64,000 nucleotides of DNA from Flavobacterium sp. K5-23 (GTDB lineage Bacteria > Bacteroidota > Bacteroidia > Flavobacteriales > Flavobacteriaceae). Positions 8,689 through 18,835 of the stretch are shown piece after piece. Numbering within the stretch: the first letter of the stretch is position 1; each line of letters starts with the position of its first letter. A model generated the notes under the pieces. It worked only from the letters and a program-made list of their open reading frames with translations, ran no database searches and was not told the origin of the DNA. The position numbers and the translations under genes are program-made. The stretch lies in contig NZ_CP056783.1 of assembly GCF_023278045.1 (NCBI RefSeq), positions 1,831,501-1,895,500 on the forward strand, in the 5' to 3' direction.

Positions 8689-9057
8689 ATGAATGGTATT
8701 AAAGAGAAACAGTGTTCAAGTTGTGGAACCGACTTTGGTTGTGGCGACACAGCTGAAGGAAGTAAATGTTGGTGTAATGATTTTCCGCCGTTATTTGTTC
8801 CCACGACAGCAATTGATTGTCTTTGTCCTGCTTGTTTTAAAAATTCCTGCTCTGAAAAAATTGAGGAATATGTAAGTACTTTAACTCCAGAAACCGCTGT
8901 TCATAATAAAGCGGCATTATTGCCAAAATCTACTCATTTAATCGAAGGAATTGATTACTATTTAGAGAATGGTAATTATGTTTTTAAAGCATTTTTTCAT
9001 TTGAAAAGAGGGAGTTGTTGTGGCAACGGTTGTAGACATTGTCCTTATGATTTTTAA
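8689..9057 (+). CDS. cysteine-rich CWC / DUF5522-type protein
   Basis: A 122-aa soluble protein with 14 cysteines in two clusters: an N-terminal Cys-rich CWC module (CSSCGTDFGCG..SKCWCNDFPP, then CLCPACFKN) and a C-terminal module (FHLKRGSCCGNGCRHCPYDF) of the DUF5522 type. The spacing suggests zinc or Fe-S binding; the function is unknown. It is common next to B12 genes in flavobacteria (family knowledge, not tested here). A TATCTTTA box at 8677-8684 leaves only four bases before the ATG, hinting at a very short leader. Confidence 0.8.
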   Translation: MNGIKEKQCSSCGTDFGCGDTAEGSKCWCNDFPPLFVPTTAIDCLCPACFKNSCSEKIEEYVSTLTPETAVHNKAALLPKSTHLIEGIDYYLENGNYVFKAFFHLKRGSCCGNGCRHCPYDF

Positions 9058-9137
9058 ACTGTAAAAGCAGAAATTAAGACCTGATTACATTGTTTAAAAT
9101 CTATTTAATAATTATCAATTTATAACTTATAATTGTA

Positions 9138-9647
9138 ATGATATATTTAATTACAGGCGGAGAACGCTCTGGAAAAAGTAGTTATGCTGAAAATTTAGCA
9201 AAAGAATTATCGGCTAAACCCATATATGTTGCAACAGCAAGAAAATGGGACGATGATTTTCAAAAAAGAATCGATCGGCATCAAAATGACCGTGACGGAC
9301 GCTGGATAAACATCGAAAAAGAAAAGCACTTGAGCGAAATTGATTTCTCCGGAAATGTTGCTATTGTGGATTGTGTTACGCTTTGGTTGACTAATTTTTT
9401 TGTTGACACAAAAAATGATGTAGCCTTGTGTCTGGAAAAAGCTAAAGCGGAGTTTGACAAAATTGCGAGCCAGGAAAATGCAACTATTATTATTGTTACC
9501 AATGAAATAGGAATGGGAGTTCATGCACAAACACACATTGGACGAAAATTCACCGAATTACAAGGTTGGATGAACCAATATATAGCAAAAAGAGCAGAGA
9601 AAGTGGTATTAATGGTTTCAGGGATTCCTGTAACAATAAAAGGATAA
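9138..9647 (+). CDS. cobU: adenosylcobinamide kinase / guanylyltransferase
   Basis: At 169 aa it matches the CobU/CobP family. P-loop GGERSGKS (residues 7-14); His48 in RIDRHQNDR is the expected guanylylation site; VTNEIGMGV is the conserved middle motif. It phosphorylates adenosylcobinamide and then transfers GMP to give AdoCbi-GDP, the substrate of CobS in the same operon. The next gene starts 2 bases after the stop codon, so the two are co-transcribed and probably translationally coupled. Confidence 0.95.
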   Translation: MIYLITGGERSGKSSYAENLAKELSAKPIYVATARKWDDDFQKRIDRHQNDRDGRWINIEKEKHLSEIDFSGNVAIVDCVTLWLTNFFVDTKNDVALCLEKAKAEFDKIASQENATIIIVTNEIGMGVHAQTHIGRKFTELQGWMNQYIAKRAEKVVLMVSGIPVTIKG

Positions 9648-9649
9648 CA

Positions 9650-10300
9650 ATGAATTTTTTAACATCTTGGAGCGGAGGGAAAGACAGTTGCTATGCCATG
9701 ATGCAGGCAATTGATCAAGGTTTGGTTCCCAAAGTACTTCTGAATATGATGAACGAAAACGGAAAAATATCCCGTTCTCATGGATTGCCTTTGTCGATTT
9801 TGAATCAACAAGCTCAAAAAATGCAATTGCCATTGGAAGGTGTTCCCGCAACTTGGGGCGATTATGAAGAAAAGTTTATCAGTACTTTAAAAATCCTTAA
9901 GGCAAAATATAATTTGGATGCCGCTTTTTTTGGGGATATCGATTTGCAAGCCCACAAGGATTGGGAAGACAAGGTGTGTGAAGCGGCTTCTCTAAAAGCA
10001 ATTTTGCCTTTGTGGCAGCAAGACCGAATCACATTGGTAAACGAAATGATTGAAAATGGTATCGAAACCATGATTGTTTCTTGTAATACAATGATGGGCG
10101 AAAGCTATTTGGGGAAGCTACTAACAAAGGACTTGGTAGTGGAACTAATAGAAAAAGGAATTGATCCTTGTGGGGAGAACGGAGAGTTTCATACCTTGGT
10201 TTTAAATTGCCCCCTTTTTTCAGAAAGGATTAGCCTTCCGGAGTTTTCTATTAAAACCTATAACGACTACTGTTTTATTGTTTGGGAAGATTTTGTTTAG
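9650..10300 (+). CDS. DUF71/COG2102 ATP-pyrophosphatase family protein (B12-salvage subgroup)
   Basis: 216 aa from the ATG at 9650, two bases after cobU; the longer in-frame start at 9566 would lie inside cobU and is not used. N-terminal PP-loop SWSGGKDSCYAM, mid motif EGVPATWGDYEEKF, and the diphthamide-ligase-like block LDAAFFGDIDLQAHKDWEDKVC. Family members act as diphthine-ammonia ligases in archaea and eukaryotes. Bacteria lack diphthamide, and a comparative-genomic study of DUF71 (de Crecy-Lagard and co-workers) predicted a B12-salvage role for one bacterial subgroup. Its position between cobU and bluB-cobT fits that prediction; the chemical step is unproven. Confidence 0.8.
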   Translation: MNFLTSWSGGKDSCYAMMQAIDQGLVPKVLLNMMNENGKISRSHGLPLSILNQQAQKMQLPLEGVPATWGDYEEKFISTLKILKAKYNLDAAFFGDIDLQAHKDWEDKVCEAASLKAILPLWQQDRITLVNEMIENGIETMIVSCNTMMGESYLGKLLTKDLVVELIEKGIDPCGENGEFHTLVLNCPLFSERISLPEFSIKTYNDYCFIVWEDFV

Positions 10301-10332
10301 AAATTGAATCAATAAACCAGTGTAAAAAAACG

Positions 10333-12018
10333 ATGATGACCTATTTAGATGAAATATTAAAATCCCGTCGCGACACTCGCCATTTTACTAATGATGAAGT
10401 TCCTGATGCCGTTATCCAAAAAGCGCTTCAGGCAGGACATTGGGCACCTTCTGTTGGTTTGACTGATGCAACTAAATATTATCTGATTAAGTCGGACGAA
10501 ATTAAGAAAGCGGTTAAGAAATTGTTTTTGGATTATGATACTAAAGCTGCAAATCTAACAGATAACGAGCAACAAAAAGCGGATTATAAAGCTCTAAAGT
10601 TGGAAGCTATTGAAGAAGCCCCACTTGGGCTTGTGATTTGTTATGATCGTTCGGTTTTGAATAATTTTACTATTGGGACTGTTGGGAGTACTGAAGCTAT
10701 CAAATATAGTTCTGTTTGTTCGGCTCAAAATATATGGTTGTCATTGACAGAGCAGGGGTATTCCATGGGATGGATTTCTATTTTAAATTATTATCAGTTC
10801 AAACAGTTATTAGGATTACCGGAACATATAGAGCCGCTGGGGTACTTTTGCGTAGGCAAACCCGCAACGGATTATGATAACCAACCGATGTTGCAACAAT
10901 TGAATTGGAAACAAAAATCAGAAGTGCCTTTTGTGAAAGAGATTTTAGTCTCAGTCCCAGAGTCATTGCGTGGGGTTGCGAGGGACGAAGCAAAGCAATC
11001 TCATCCAGAATCTACATCAATCAAGGATGCATTGCAACATAAAATTGACAGCAAAACCAAGCCTACAGGCTCATTAGGGGTTCTTGAAAAATTAGCACAA
11101 CAAATTGGCGAAGTGTTTCAAACCCTGGAGCCAAAAATAATCCAGCCCAATATTGTTGTTTTTGCCGCTGATCACGGAATCGCAGCACACGGTGTGAGCG
11201 CGTATCCACAGGATGTAACGAGACAAATGGTGACGAATTTTCTGGAAGGAGGAGCGGCAATAAATGTTTTTTGCAAACAAAATAATATTAAGTTGTCGAT
11301 TGTGGATGCAGGAGTGAATTATGATTTTTCGCCCAATGCCAATCTGATTTCAGCTAAAATTGCCAAAGGAACCCAATCGTTTTTACACGGGCCCGCTATG
11401 AGTGCGTCCGAATTGAGTTTGTGTTTTTCTAAAGGGGCAGCAATCGTGGATGCTATTGCTAAAACAGGCAGTAATTGTATTGGTTTTGGAGAAATGGGTA
11501 TCGGGAATACTTCGACAGCTTCGGTTTTGATGAGTATAATTACAAAAATGCCTCTTGAAGATTGTGTGGGATTAGGAACGGGAGTAAGTGATGAAAAATT
11601 AATTCAGAAACAAAAAATACTGAAAGCCGCGGTTGATAATTATTCAGGATCCCAAGAATTAGAGGATAAGCTAGCTTATTTTGGTGGATTTGAAATTATG
11701 CAAATGGCTGCCGGAATGCAAGCTGCTTATGAAAATAATATGCTGATTCTTGTTGATGGATTTATTTGCAGTGTGGCATTTTTAATTGCGCATAAAAAAA
11801 ATCCTGTGATCATCAAAAACGCTATTTTTTGTCATTGTTCGGCTGAACAAGCACATTTGAAATTGTTAGATTATCTGGAAGTGAAACCTGTTTTGCAATT
11901 GGGATTGCGCTTAGGCGAAGGGACAGCTTGTGCTATCGCATTTCCTATTATCCAATCAGCTGTGGCTTTTTTAAACGAAATGGCCAGTTTTGAAAGTGCT
12001 GGGATTAGTGGTTCATAA
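10333..12018 (+). CDS. bluB-cobT: BluB-CobT fusion: DMB synthase + nicotinate-nucleotide:DMB phosphoribosyltransferase
   Basis: 561 aa from the first of two tandem ATGs (10333 or 10336). Residues ~1-205 are BluB, a flavin-destructase of the nitroreductase fold (SRRDTRHFTNDEVP, GHWAPSVGLTDATKYYLI, LGYFCVGKPA), which makes 5,6-dimethylbenzimidazole from FMNH2 and O2. Residues ~227-561 are CobT (KTKPTGSLGVLE, FAADHGIAAHGVSAYP, GFGEMGIGNTSTAS, LRLGEGTACAIAFP with the catalytic Glu), which activates DMB to alpha-ribazole phosphate. The fusion channels DMB directly into nucleotide-loop assembly. The linker (residues ~210-226, RGVARDEAKQSHPEST) is encoded by a copy of a dispersed genomic repeat; see findings. 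Confidence 0.93.
   Translation: MMTYLDEILKSRRDTRHFTNDEVPDAVIQKALQAGHWAPSVGLTDATKYYLIKSDEIKKAVKKLFLDYDTKAANLTDNEQQKADYKALKLEAIEEAPLGLVICYDRSVLNNFTIGTVGSTEAIKYSSVCSAQNIWLSLTEQGYSMGWISILNYYQFKQLLGLPEHIEPLGYFCVGKPATDYDNQPMLQQLNWKQKSEVPFVKEILVSVPESLRGVARDEAKQSHPESTSIKDALQHKIDSKTKPTGSLGVLEKLAQQIGEVFQTLEPKIIQPNIVVFAADHGIAAHGVSAYPQDVTRQMVTNFLEGGAAINVFCKQNNIKLSIVDAGVNYDFSPNANLISAKIAKGTQSFLHGPAMSASELSLCFSKGAAIVDAIAKTGSNCIGFGEMGIGNTSTASVLMSIITKMPLEDCVGLGTGVSDEKLIQKQKILKAAVDNYSGSQELEDKLAYFGGFEIMQMAAGMQAAYENNMLILVDGFICSVAFLIAHKKNPVIIKNAIFCHCSAEQAHLKLLDYLEVKPVLQLGLRLGEGTACAIAFPIIQSAVAFLNEMASFESAGISGS
10961..11008 (+). repeat. dispersed GCGAGGAACGAAGCAATC-type repeat inside the bluB-cobT reading frame
   Basis: AGTCATTGCG + 10-base insertion + AGGGACGAAGCAA + 5-base insertion + TCTCATCCAG. 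Apart from the two insertions, 32 of 33 bases match the intergenic copy at 48291-48323. The insertions are local duplications (TTGCG and AGCAA) totalling 15 bases, which keeps the frame. Confidence 0.85.
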
Positions 12019-12074
12019 ATTCTTAGTAGAGATGTATTGCAATGCATTTTTGGCTAAAAAAAAACAATAAAAAA

Positions 12075-12872
12075 ATGAAAAAAGAATTGCATATATTTTT
12101 TACAGCATTGATGTTCTATACCCGAATTCCTTGTCCTAAAAATATAGACCATAATCCTGATTATTTAAACAAAGCTTCTAGATATTTTCCTGTTATTGGT
12201 TGGGTAGTGGGTTCTGTGGCATTTGGTGTTTTTAGTTTGTTTAATTATTTAATGACTCCAGAAATAGCTGTGATTTTTTCTATGATTGCATCTGTTTTAG
12301 TTACTGGTGCTTTTCACGAAGACGGGTTTGCTGATGTTTGTGATGGTTTTGGAGGAGGATGGACCAAAGAGAAGATACTTTTGATAATGAAAGACAGTGC
12401 GATTGGTGCTTATGGAGCGATTGGTGTAGTATTATTGTTTTTACTCAAGTTTCAAACTTTGTCTTATATAGTTTCTCATTCAGAAATTCTAAATCTACAA
12501 TCTCAAATCCTAATTTTTTTGTTGTTTGTTTCCGCACATTCTCTGAGCCGATTGGCGGCTATTTCTATTGTTTTTACCCAAGAATATTCTAGAGACGATG
12601 CCACAAGTAAAAGCAAGCCTATTGCGCAAAATTATACTTGGCGAGAAGTCGTAGGTGCATTCTTTTTTGGGTTAGTTCCAATTGTTGTTTTGGCATATTT
12701 TCAGTGGCAAATGGTATTGGTTTTAGTTCCCCTTTTCTTGACTCGATTTTTTTTGGCTCGGTATTTTCAAAAATGGATTGATGGGTATACAGGGGATTGT
12801 CTTGGGGCAACTCAACAAGTTTGTGAAGTAGTGTTTTACGTTTCAATTATTGCCTTATGGAAGTTTATTTAG
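12075..12872 (+). CDS. cobS: adenosylcobinamide-GDP ribazoletransferase (cobalamin synthase)
   Basis: 265 aa from ATG 12075 (MKKELHIFF); an upstream in-frame ATG at 12042 adds an unlikely MHFWLKKNNKK extension. An integral membrane protein with several hydrophobic helices and the CobS signature GAFHEDGFADVCDGFGGGW (acidic residues for Mg and AdoCbi-GDP), plus KDSAIGAYGAIG and GYTGDCLGATQQ near the C-terminus. It joins AdoCbi-GDP (from CobU) with alpha-ribazole phosphate (from CobT) to make adenosylcobalamin phosphate. The 3' end overlaps cobC by 16 bases. Confidence 0.95.
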   Translation: MKKELHIFFTALMFYTRIPCPKNIDHNPDYLNKASRYFPVIGWVVGSVAFGVFSLFNYLMTPEIAVIFSMIASVLVTGAFHEDGFADVCDGFGGGWTKEKILLIMKDSAIGAYGAIGVVLLFLLKFQTLSYIVSHSEILNLQSQILIFLLFVSAHSLSRLAAISIVFTQEYSRDDATSKSKPIAQNYTWREVVGAFFFGLVPIVVLAYFQWQMVLVLVPLFLTRFFLARYFQKWIDGYTGDCLGATQQVCEVVFYVSIIALWKFI

Positions 12873-13378
12873 TACGCCACACCGAAACGGTTTGTGAAAA
12901 AGGGATTTGTTATGGACAATCCGATGTTCGAATTTTAGAACCGTATTTAGAAATATTCGAGTCTATTAAAAACCAAATTCCTGATGATGTAACCGTGTAT
13001 TCGAGTCCATTAATTCGATGTACAGAATTGGCTAATTATCTTTCGAATAAAATAATTACTGACAATAGGTTATTAGAAATGAATTTTGGGGATTGGGAAA
13101 TGAAAAATTGGGATGCCATTCCACCGGATGATTTTACTCCCTGGATGAATGATTTTGTCAATGTAACCGTTCCTAACGGAGAATCATTTGTTGAATTATA
13201 CAATAGGGTAAATGATTTTATAGAAAATGAACTTCATAATAATACTTCAAAACCAGTTGTAATTGTTGCTCACGCAGGTGTAATTAGAAGCATATTGTGC
13301 AAAATGTCAAATCTACCACTTAAAGACGCCTTTAATAATAAAGTAGACTTTGGGTCGGTCATCAAAGTAAATTTGTAA
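12857..13378 (+). CDS. cobC: alpha-ribazole phosphatase, histidine phosphatase family
   Basis: 173 aa. N-terminal RHTET motif with the phospho-acceptor His, YGQSDVRI, second Arg in YSSPLIRC, and C-terminal VIVAHAGVIRSIL with the second catalytic His. It removes the 5'-phosphate from alpha-ribazole phosphate or adenosylcobalamin phosphate, the last step of nucleotide-loop assembly. The start overlaps the end of cobS, implying translational coupling. A generic phosphoglycerate-mutase-like phosphatase would look the same; the operon decides the call. Confidence 0.9.
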   Translation: MEVYLVRHTETVCEKGICYGQSDVRILEPYLEIFESIKNQIPDDVTVYSSPLIRCTELANYLSNKIITDNRLLEMNFGDWEMKNWDAIPPDDFTPWMNDFVNVTVPNGESFVELYNRVNDFIENELHNNTSKPVVIVAHAGVIRSILCKMSNLPLKDAFNNKVDFGSVIKVNL

Positions 13379-13450
13379 GTATTTGTTAATGAGTGCTTAA
13401 TAGTTAGTTATTGGATTTTGTTTAAAAAAACATTCAATAGTTTCTACAAA

Positions 13451-13483
13451 TTTGTTTTAAAGCTGAATTAAGTTTTATCTTTG
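13451..13483 (+). promoter_or_regulatory. Bacteroidota-type promoter of the btuB riboswitch transcript
   Basis: TTTG (13451-13454), 21 bases, then TATCTTTG (13476-13483): a close fit to the TTTG-N19-21-TAnnTTTG consensus. Transcription would begin near 13490, just before the riboswitch. Confidence 0.65.
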
Positions 13484-13490
13484 CCGCCGT

Positions 13491-13740
13491 ATTGAGGTTG
13501 TGCTTTTGCTCCTGAAGTTTCGGGATGTAAAACACATTAAAAGGGAATCAAGTAAAAATTTGGGAATTAGAATCCTAAATTATTAATCTTGGGCTGTACC
13601 CGCAACTGTAAGCTATTAAGCTTGTTGTTATCTACAAACCACTGCCACGACTTTCGTGGTGGGAAGGTAAACAACAAGACGCAAGCCAGGAGACCTGCCT
13701 ACTACATCGAGTATCAAACTTTCGGGAAAAAAGGTTTGGG
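13491..13740 (+). promoter_or_regulatory. cobalamin riboswitch upstream of the btuB-like receptor gene
   Basis: The conserved B12-element blocks occur in order: AAAGGGAATCAAGT (13540-13553), GCTGTACCCGCAACTGTAA (13593-13611), CCACTGCC..GTGGTGGGAAGG (about 13640-13666), and the B12 box AAGCCAGGAGACCTGCC (13683-13699). Behind it a hairpin CAAACTT..AAGGTTTG (about 13715-13738) and a pyrimidine stretch could be the expression platform. Adenosyl- or other cobalamin binding should repress the downstream receptor. The small ORF that crosses this element is not coding. Confidence 0.95.
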
Positions 13741-13794
13741 TATGGGTTATTCTATGCTTTTCTCCCCAATTTATTAAATTTTTACATTTTTAAA

Positions 13795-15708
13795 ATGAAC
13801 AAAAAAATCGTTCGCATTAGTGCGATTGCATTGTTTTTTGCAATGAACTGTTTTGCACAAGAACAAAAGTCAAATCAATTAGATGAAGTAGTAATTTCTG
13901 ATTCAAAATTTGCTTTGTCAAAAGAAAAATCCGGTAAAGTAATTGTTAAAATTACGGCAGAGGATTTAAAGAAAAAACAGGGGCAATCTTTAGCTGCTGT
14001 TTTAAGTACCGTAGCTGGAGTAGAAATTAACGGAAACCAAAGCCGTAACGGTAAGGATCTAGGACTTTACATTCGTGGAGGAAGAGGACATCAAGTGTTA
14101 ATCTTGATTGACGGAGTGCCAGTTTCGGATGCTTCAGGGATTAATTTATCGTATGACTTGCGTTTGCTTCCTGTTGATCAAGTGGAAAGTATTGAAATTA
14201 TGAAAGGGGCTTCGAGTACATTATACGGTTCAGGAGCAGCTACCGGAGTAATCAATATTACATTGAAAAAAGCGGTTAATAAAGGAGTTGCTGGAAATGT
14301 GTATATGAATATGGGTACACAAACCGTTGCTAATAAAACAAATTATAAGCCTCAGGAGTTTAATCAAGGTTTTTCTTTGAATGGACGTGCAGATAAAGTT
14401 AATTATTTTGCTTCCTTGAATAGTACAGAATCTACAGGAATATCGGAAGCTAAACCATTGAATAGTGCAGTTGAATTTGAAAATGATAAATTTTCTAGAG
14501 TGAATTCAGTAGTTAAATTAGGGTTTACACCAACGAAAAAGTTGAGCTTAGATTTTTTTGCTAATTATGACAAAATGAAAAATGATTTTGATTCAGGTTC
14601 ATTTGCTGATAATAAAATGAATTTCTCAACTTCTGAGCAGTATAGAGTTGGGTTTTCCCCAAAGTACAAATATGAAAAAGGAGAATTTGTGATCAACTCA
14701 AGTGCAAACTTGATTGACAGATCAATTTTTAATTTTGGAAGTTTTTCTTACTACAGATCAAGAAGTGTAAACGCGGACGCATTTAATAAATATAAAATCG
14801 CCTCTCAATTGTTTATAGTTACTGGTGCTCAATTTCAATTCCACGAAATGTCAAATAAAAGTGCTTATGGTGCAATTGAAAACGAATTGGCAAAATTCAA
14901 TATGATTGATCCTTATGTAACGGCGGTTTATAATTCTGATTTTGGATTTAATTTAAATACAGGAGCACGTTTTAATATGCATAGTAAATATGGTAATAAT
15001 TTGGTTTTTAATGTGAATCCATCTTATACATTGCCAAATTTACCTTTGAAGGTTTTAGCTTCTTATAGCACTGCATTTGTTGCTCCGAGTTTATACCAAT
15101 TGTATTCCCCTTATGGAGATTTGAATTTATCACCTCAGAAAGATGCGACTGTCGAGCTAGGTTTTGAAGCAAGTTTGCTAGGAAAAAAAGTAACTTTAAC
15201 TTCAGTCGCTTTTTTAAGAGAGGAAACGGATGCTATTGGGTTTGATTTAACAACCTACAAATATTTTAATGTAAATGGTCTTAATAAGGCAAAAGGGATA
15301 GAAACAATGGTTGCGTATGCTATGAATGATAAAGTAAGTTTCAATGCAAACTATACTTTTACGGAATTAGAAAGGCAATCGCGTGTTTTAAACCCTAAGC
15401 ATAAAGTAAATGCTGGGGTTGATGTTCAGGCTACGCCACGTTTAGCATTTAGCGCTGCTTATCAATTCGTTTCTGATCGTTATACAGAATACACAACGTA
15501 TCCTGCGCCATCATATAGTCCGGTGTTAAATTCGGAAATTTTGAAAGACTATCAATTAGTTAATGCAAATGTTCGCTACGAACTTATTAAAAATAGAATG
15601 AATGTTTTTGCAGCTGTAGATAATATTCTTGATAAAGATTTTGTTGAATCAAGAGGTTTTAGCACTAGAGGTAGAAATTTTAAGGCAGGTTTAAATATTT
15701 TGTTTTAA
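13795..15708 (+). CDS. btuB: TonB-dependent outer-membrane cobalamin receptor (BtuB-like)
   Basis: 637 aa with a signal peptide ending NCFA|QEQ. The plug domain (residues ~30-160) shows LAAVLSTVAGVEINGNQSRNG, LYIRGGRGHQVLILIDGVPV and the MKGASSTLYGSGAATGVINI segment; the rest is a 22-strand-type beta barrel ending NFKAGLNILF with terminal Phe. The riboswitch directly upstream makes cobalamin/corrinoid the likely cargo. It is followed by a strong hairpin terminator. Confidence 0.92.
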   Translation: MNKKIVRISAIALFFAMNCFAQEQKSNQLDEVVISDSKFALSKEKSGKVIVKITAEDLKKKQGQSLAAVLSTVAGVEINGNQSRNGKDLGLYIRGGRGHQVLILIDGVPVSDASGINLSYDLRLLPVDQVESIEIMKGASSTLYGSGAATGVINITLKKAVNKGVAGNVYMNMGTQTVANKTNYKPQEFNQGFSLNGRADKVNYFASLNSTESTGISEAKPLNSAVEFENDKFSRVNSVVKLGFTPTKKLSLDFFANYDKMKNDFDSGSFADNKMNFSTSEQYRVGFSPKYKYEKGEFVINSSANLIDRSIFNFGSFSYYRSRSVNADAFNKYKIASQLFIVTGAQFQFHEMSNKSAYGAIENELAKFNMIDPYVTAVYNSDFGFNLNTGARFNMHSKYGNNLVFNVNPSYTLPNLPLKVLASYSTAFVAPSLYQLYSPYGDLNLSPQKDATVELGFEASLLGKKVTLTSVAFLREETDAIGFDLTTYKYFNVNGLNKAKGIETMVAYAMNDKVSFNANYTFTELERQSRVLNPKHKVNAGVDVQATPRLAFSAAYQFVSDRYTEYTTYPAPSYSPVLNSEILKDYQLVNANVRYELIKNRMNVFAAVDNILDKDFVESRGFSTRGRNFKAGLNILF

Positions 15709-15730
15709 CATCATTTTTAAATTTTTATAA

Positions 15731-15766
15731 AAAATCCCGCTTCAAATATTTGGAGCGGGATTTTTG
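15731..15766 (+). terminator. Rho-independent terminator after btuB
   Basis: Stem AAATCCCGCTTC / GGAGCGGGATTT (one G-T pair) with loop AAATATTT and a following T-run. It is near-symmetric, so it may also serve the convergent amidase gene. Confidence 0.85.
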
Positions 15767-15781
15767 TTTAAACACTATTTA

Positions 15782-16399
15782 TTACTTCAATTCAGAAAGG
15801 CATTCTATGATTTTTTTTGCAATTTGAATTTGCGTGTTATTATTGGCAAGATTTTTTTTGTCACTTTCATTCGTTAAATATCCAAGCTCCATTATAACGG
15901 CTGGTGCTTCTGAGTTTTTCAAAATAAAAAAATTTGCATTCTTTATTTCGGAGACTTTATAATTTGATTGTAAAAACTTAGTCTGGAAATTTTCAGCTAT
16001 TACATTTGACTTTTCATAAGAGTTAGATTCTTTAGAAACATATAATTCCATACCAGAAGCATTACTGTTTTTACTTGTATTTACATGTAAAGACAAAACT
16101 AAATCGGGTTTGATTCGATTAATGATTGTTGTCCTATCACTCAATGCTATAAATTCATCTGAGTTTCTTGTGAGGTGAATGATCGTATTTTCATTTGAAT
16201 TTAAAGTGTTTATCTTGTTAGCGATTTGCTGAACAATCTCTTTTTCCATAATACTGTTTGAAGTAGCTCCAAAATCATTACCGCCATGACCTGCATCAAT
16301 AACTACATTGATCTGTCTTGGTACTGATTTTTCAGGTTTTATAAATGCAAATGATACAATGGCCGAAAGAACTATTAAGAATTTGGTTGTGATTTTCAT
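15782..16399 (-). CDS. N-acetylmuramoyl-L-alanine amidase (Amidase_3)
   Basis: 205 aa with an N-terminal signal segment (FLIVLSAIVSFAFI). Amidase_3 zinc-site landmarks: VVIDAGHGGNDFGA (first His), MEKEI (Glu), LVLSLHVNTSKN (second His) and the catalytic Glu in AVIMELGYLTNESD. It cleaves the amide between MurNAc and the stem peptide in the periplasm, for cell separation or wall recycling. It is convergent with btuB and lacks LysM or SPOR domains. Confidence 0.92.
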   Translation of the reverse strand: MKITTKFLIVLSAIVSFAFIKPEKSVPRQINVVIDAGHGGNDFGATSNSIMEKEIVQQIANKINTLNSNENTIIHLTRNSDEFIALSDRTTIINRIKPDLVLSLHVNTSKNSNASGMELYVSKESNSYEKSNVIAENFQTKFLQSNYKVSEIKNANFFILKNSEAPAVIMELGYLTNESDKKNLANNNTQIQIAKKIIECLSELK

Positions 16400-18741
<2,342 letters not shown>

Positions 18742-18835
18742 ACTTGTTAATTAGACGGTTTCTCTATGAAATTTGATAATAACAATTAATTATATAAAAA
18801 TAAAAACAACCAAATAACCGTATAAACTTTAAATT

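Noticed and set aside
9566..9649. Longer start for the DUF71 gene
   Set aside because: The extension lies inside cobU in another frame; the PP-loop SWSGGKDS begins right after the ATG at 9650.
13589..13777. Small ORF (62 codons)
   Set aside because: It overlaps the cobalamin riboswitch and its conserved blocks; its codons are not protein-like.
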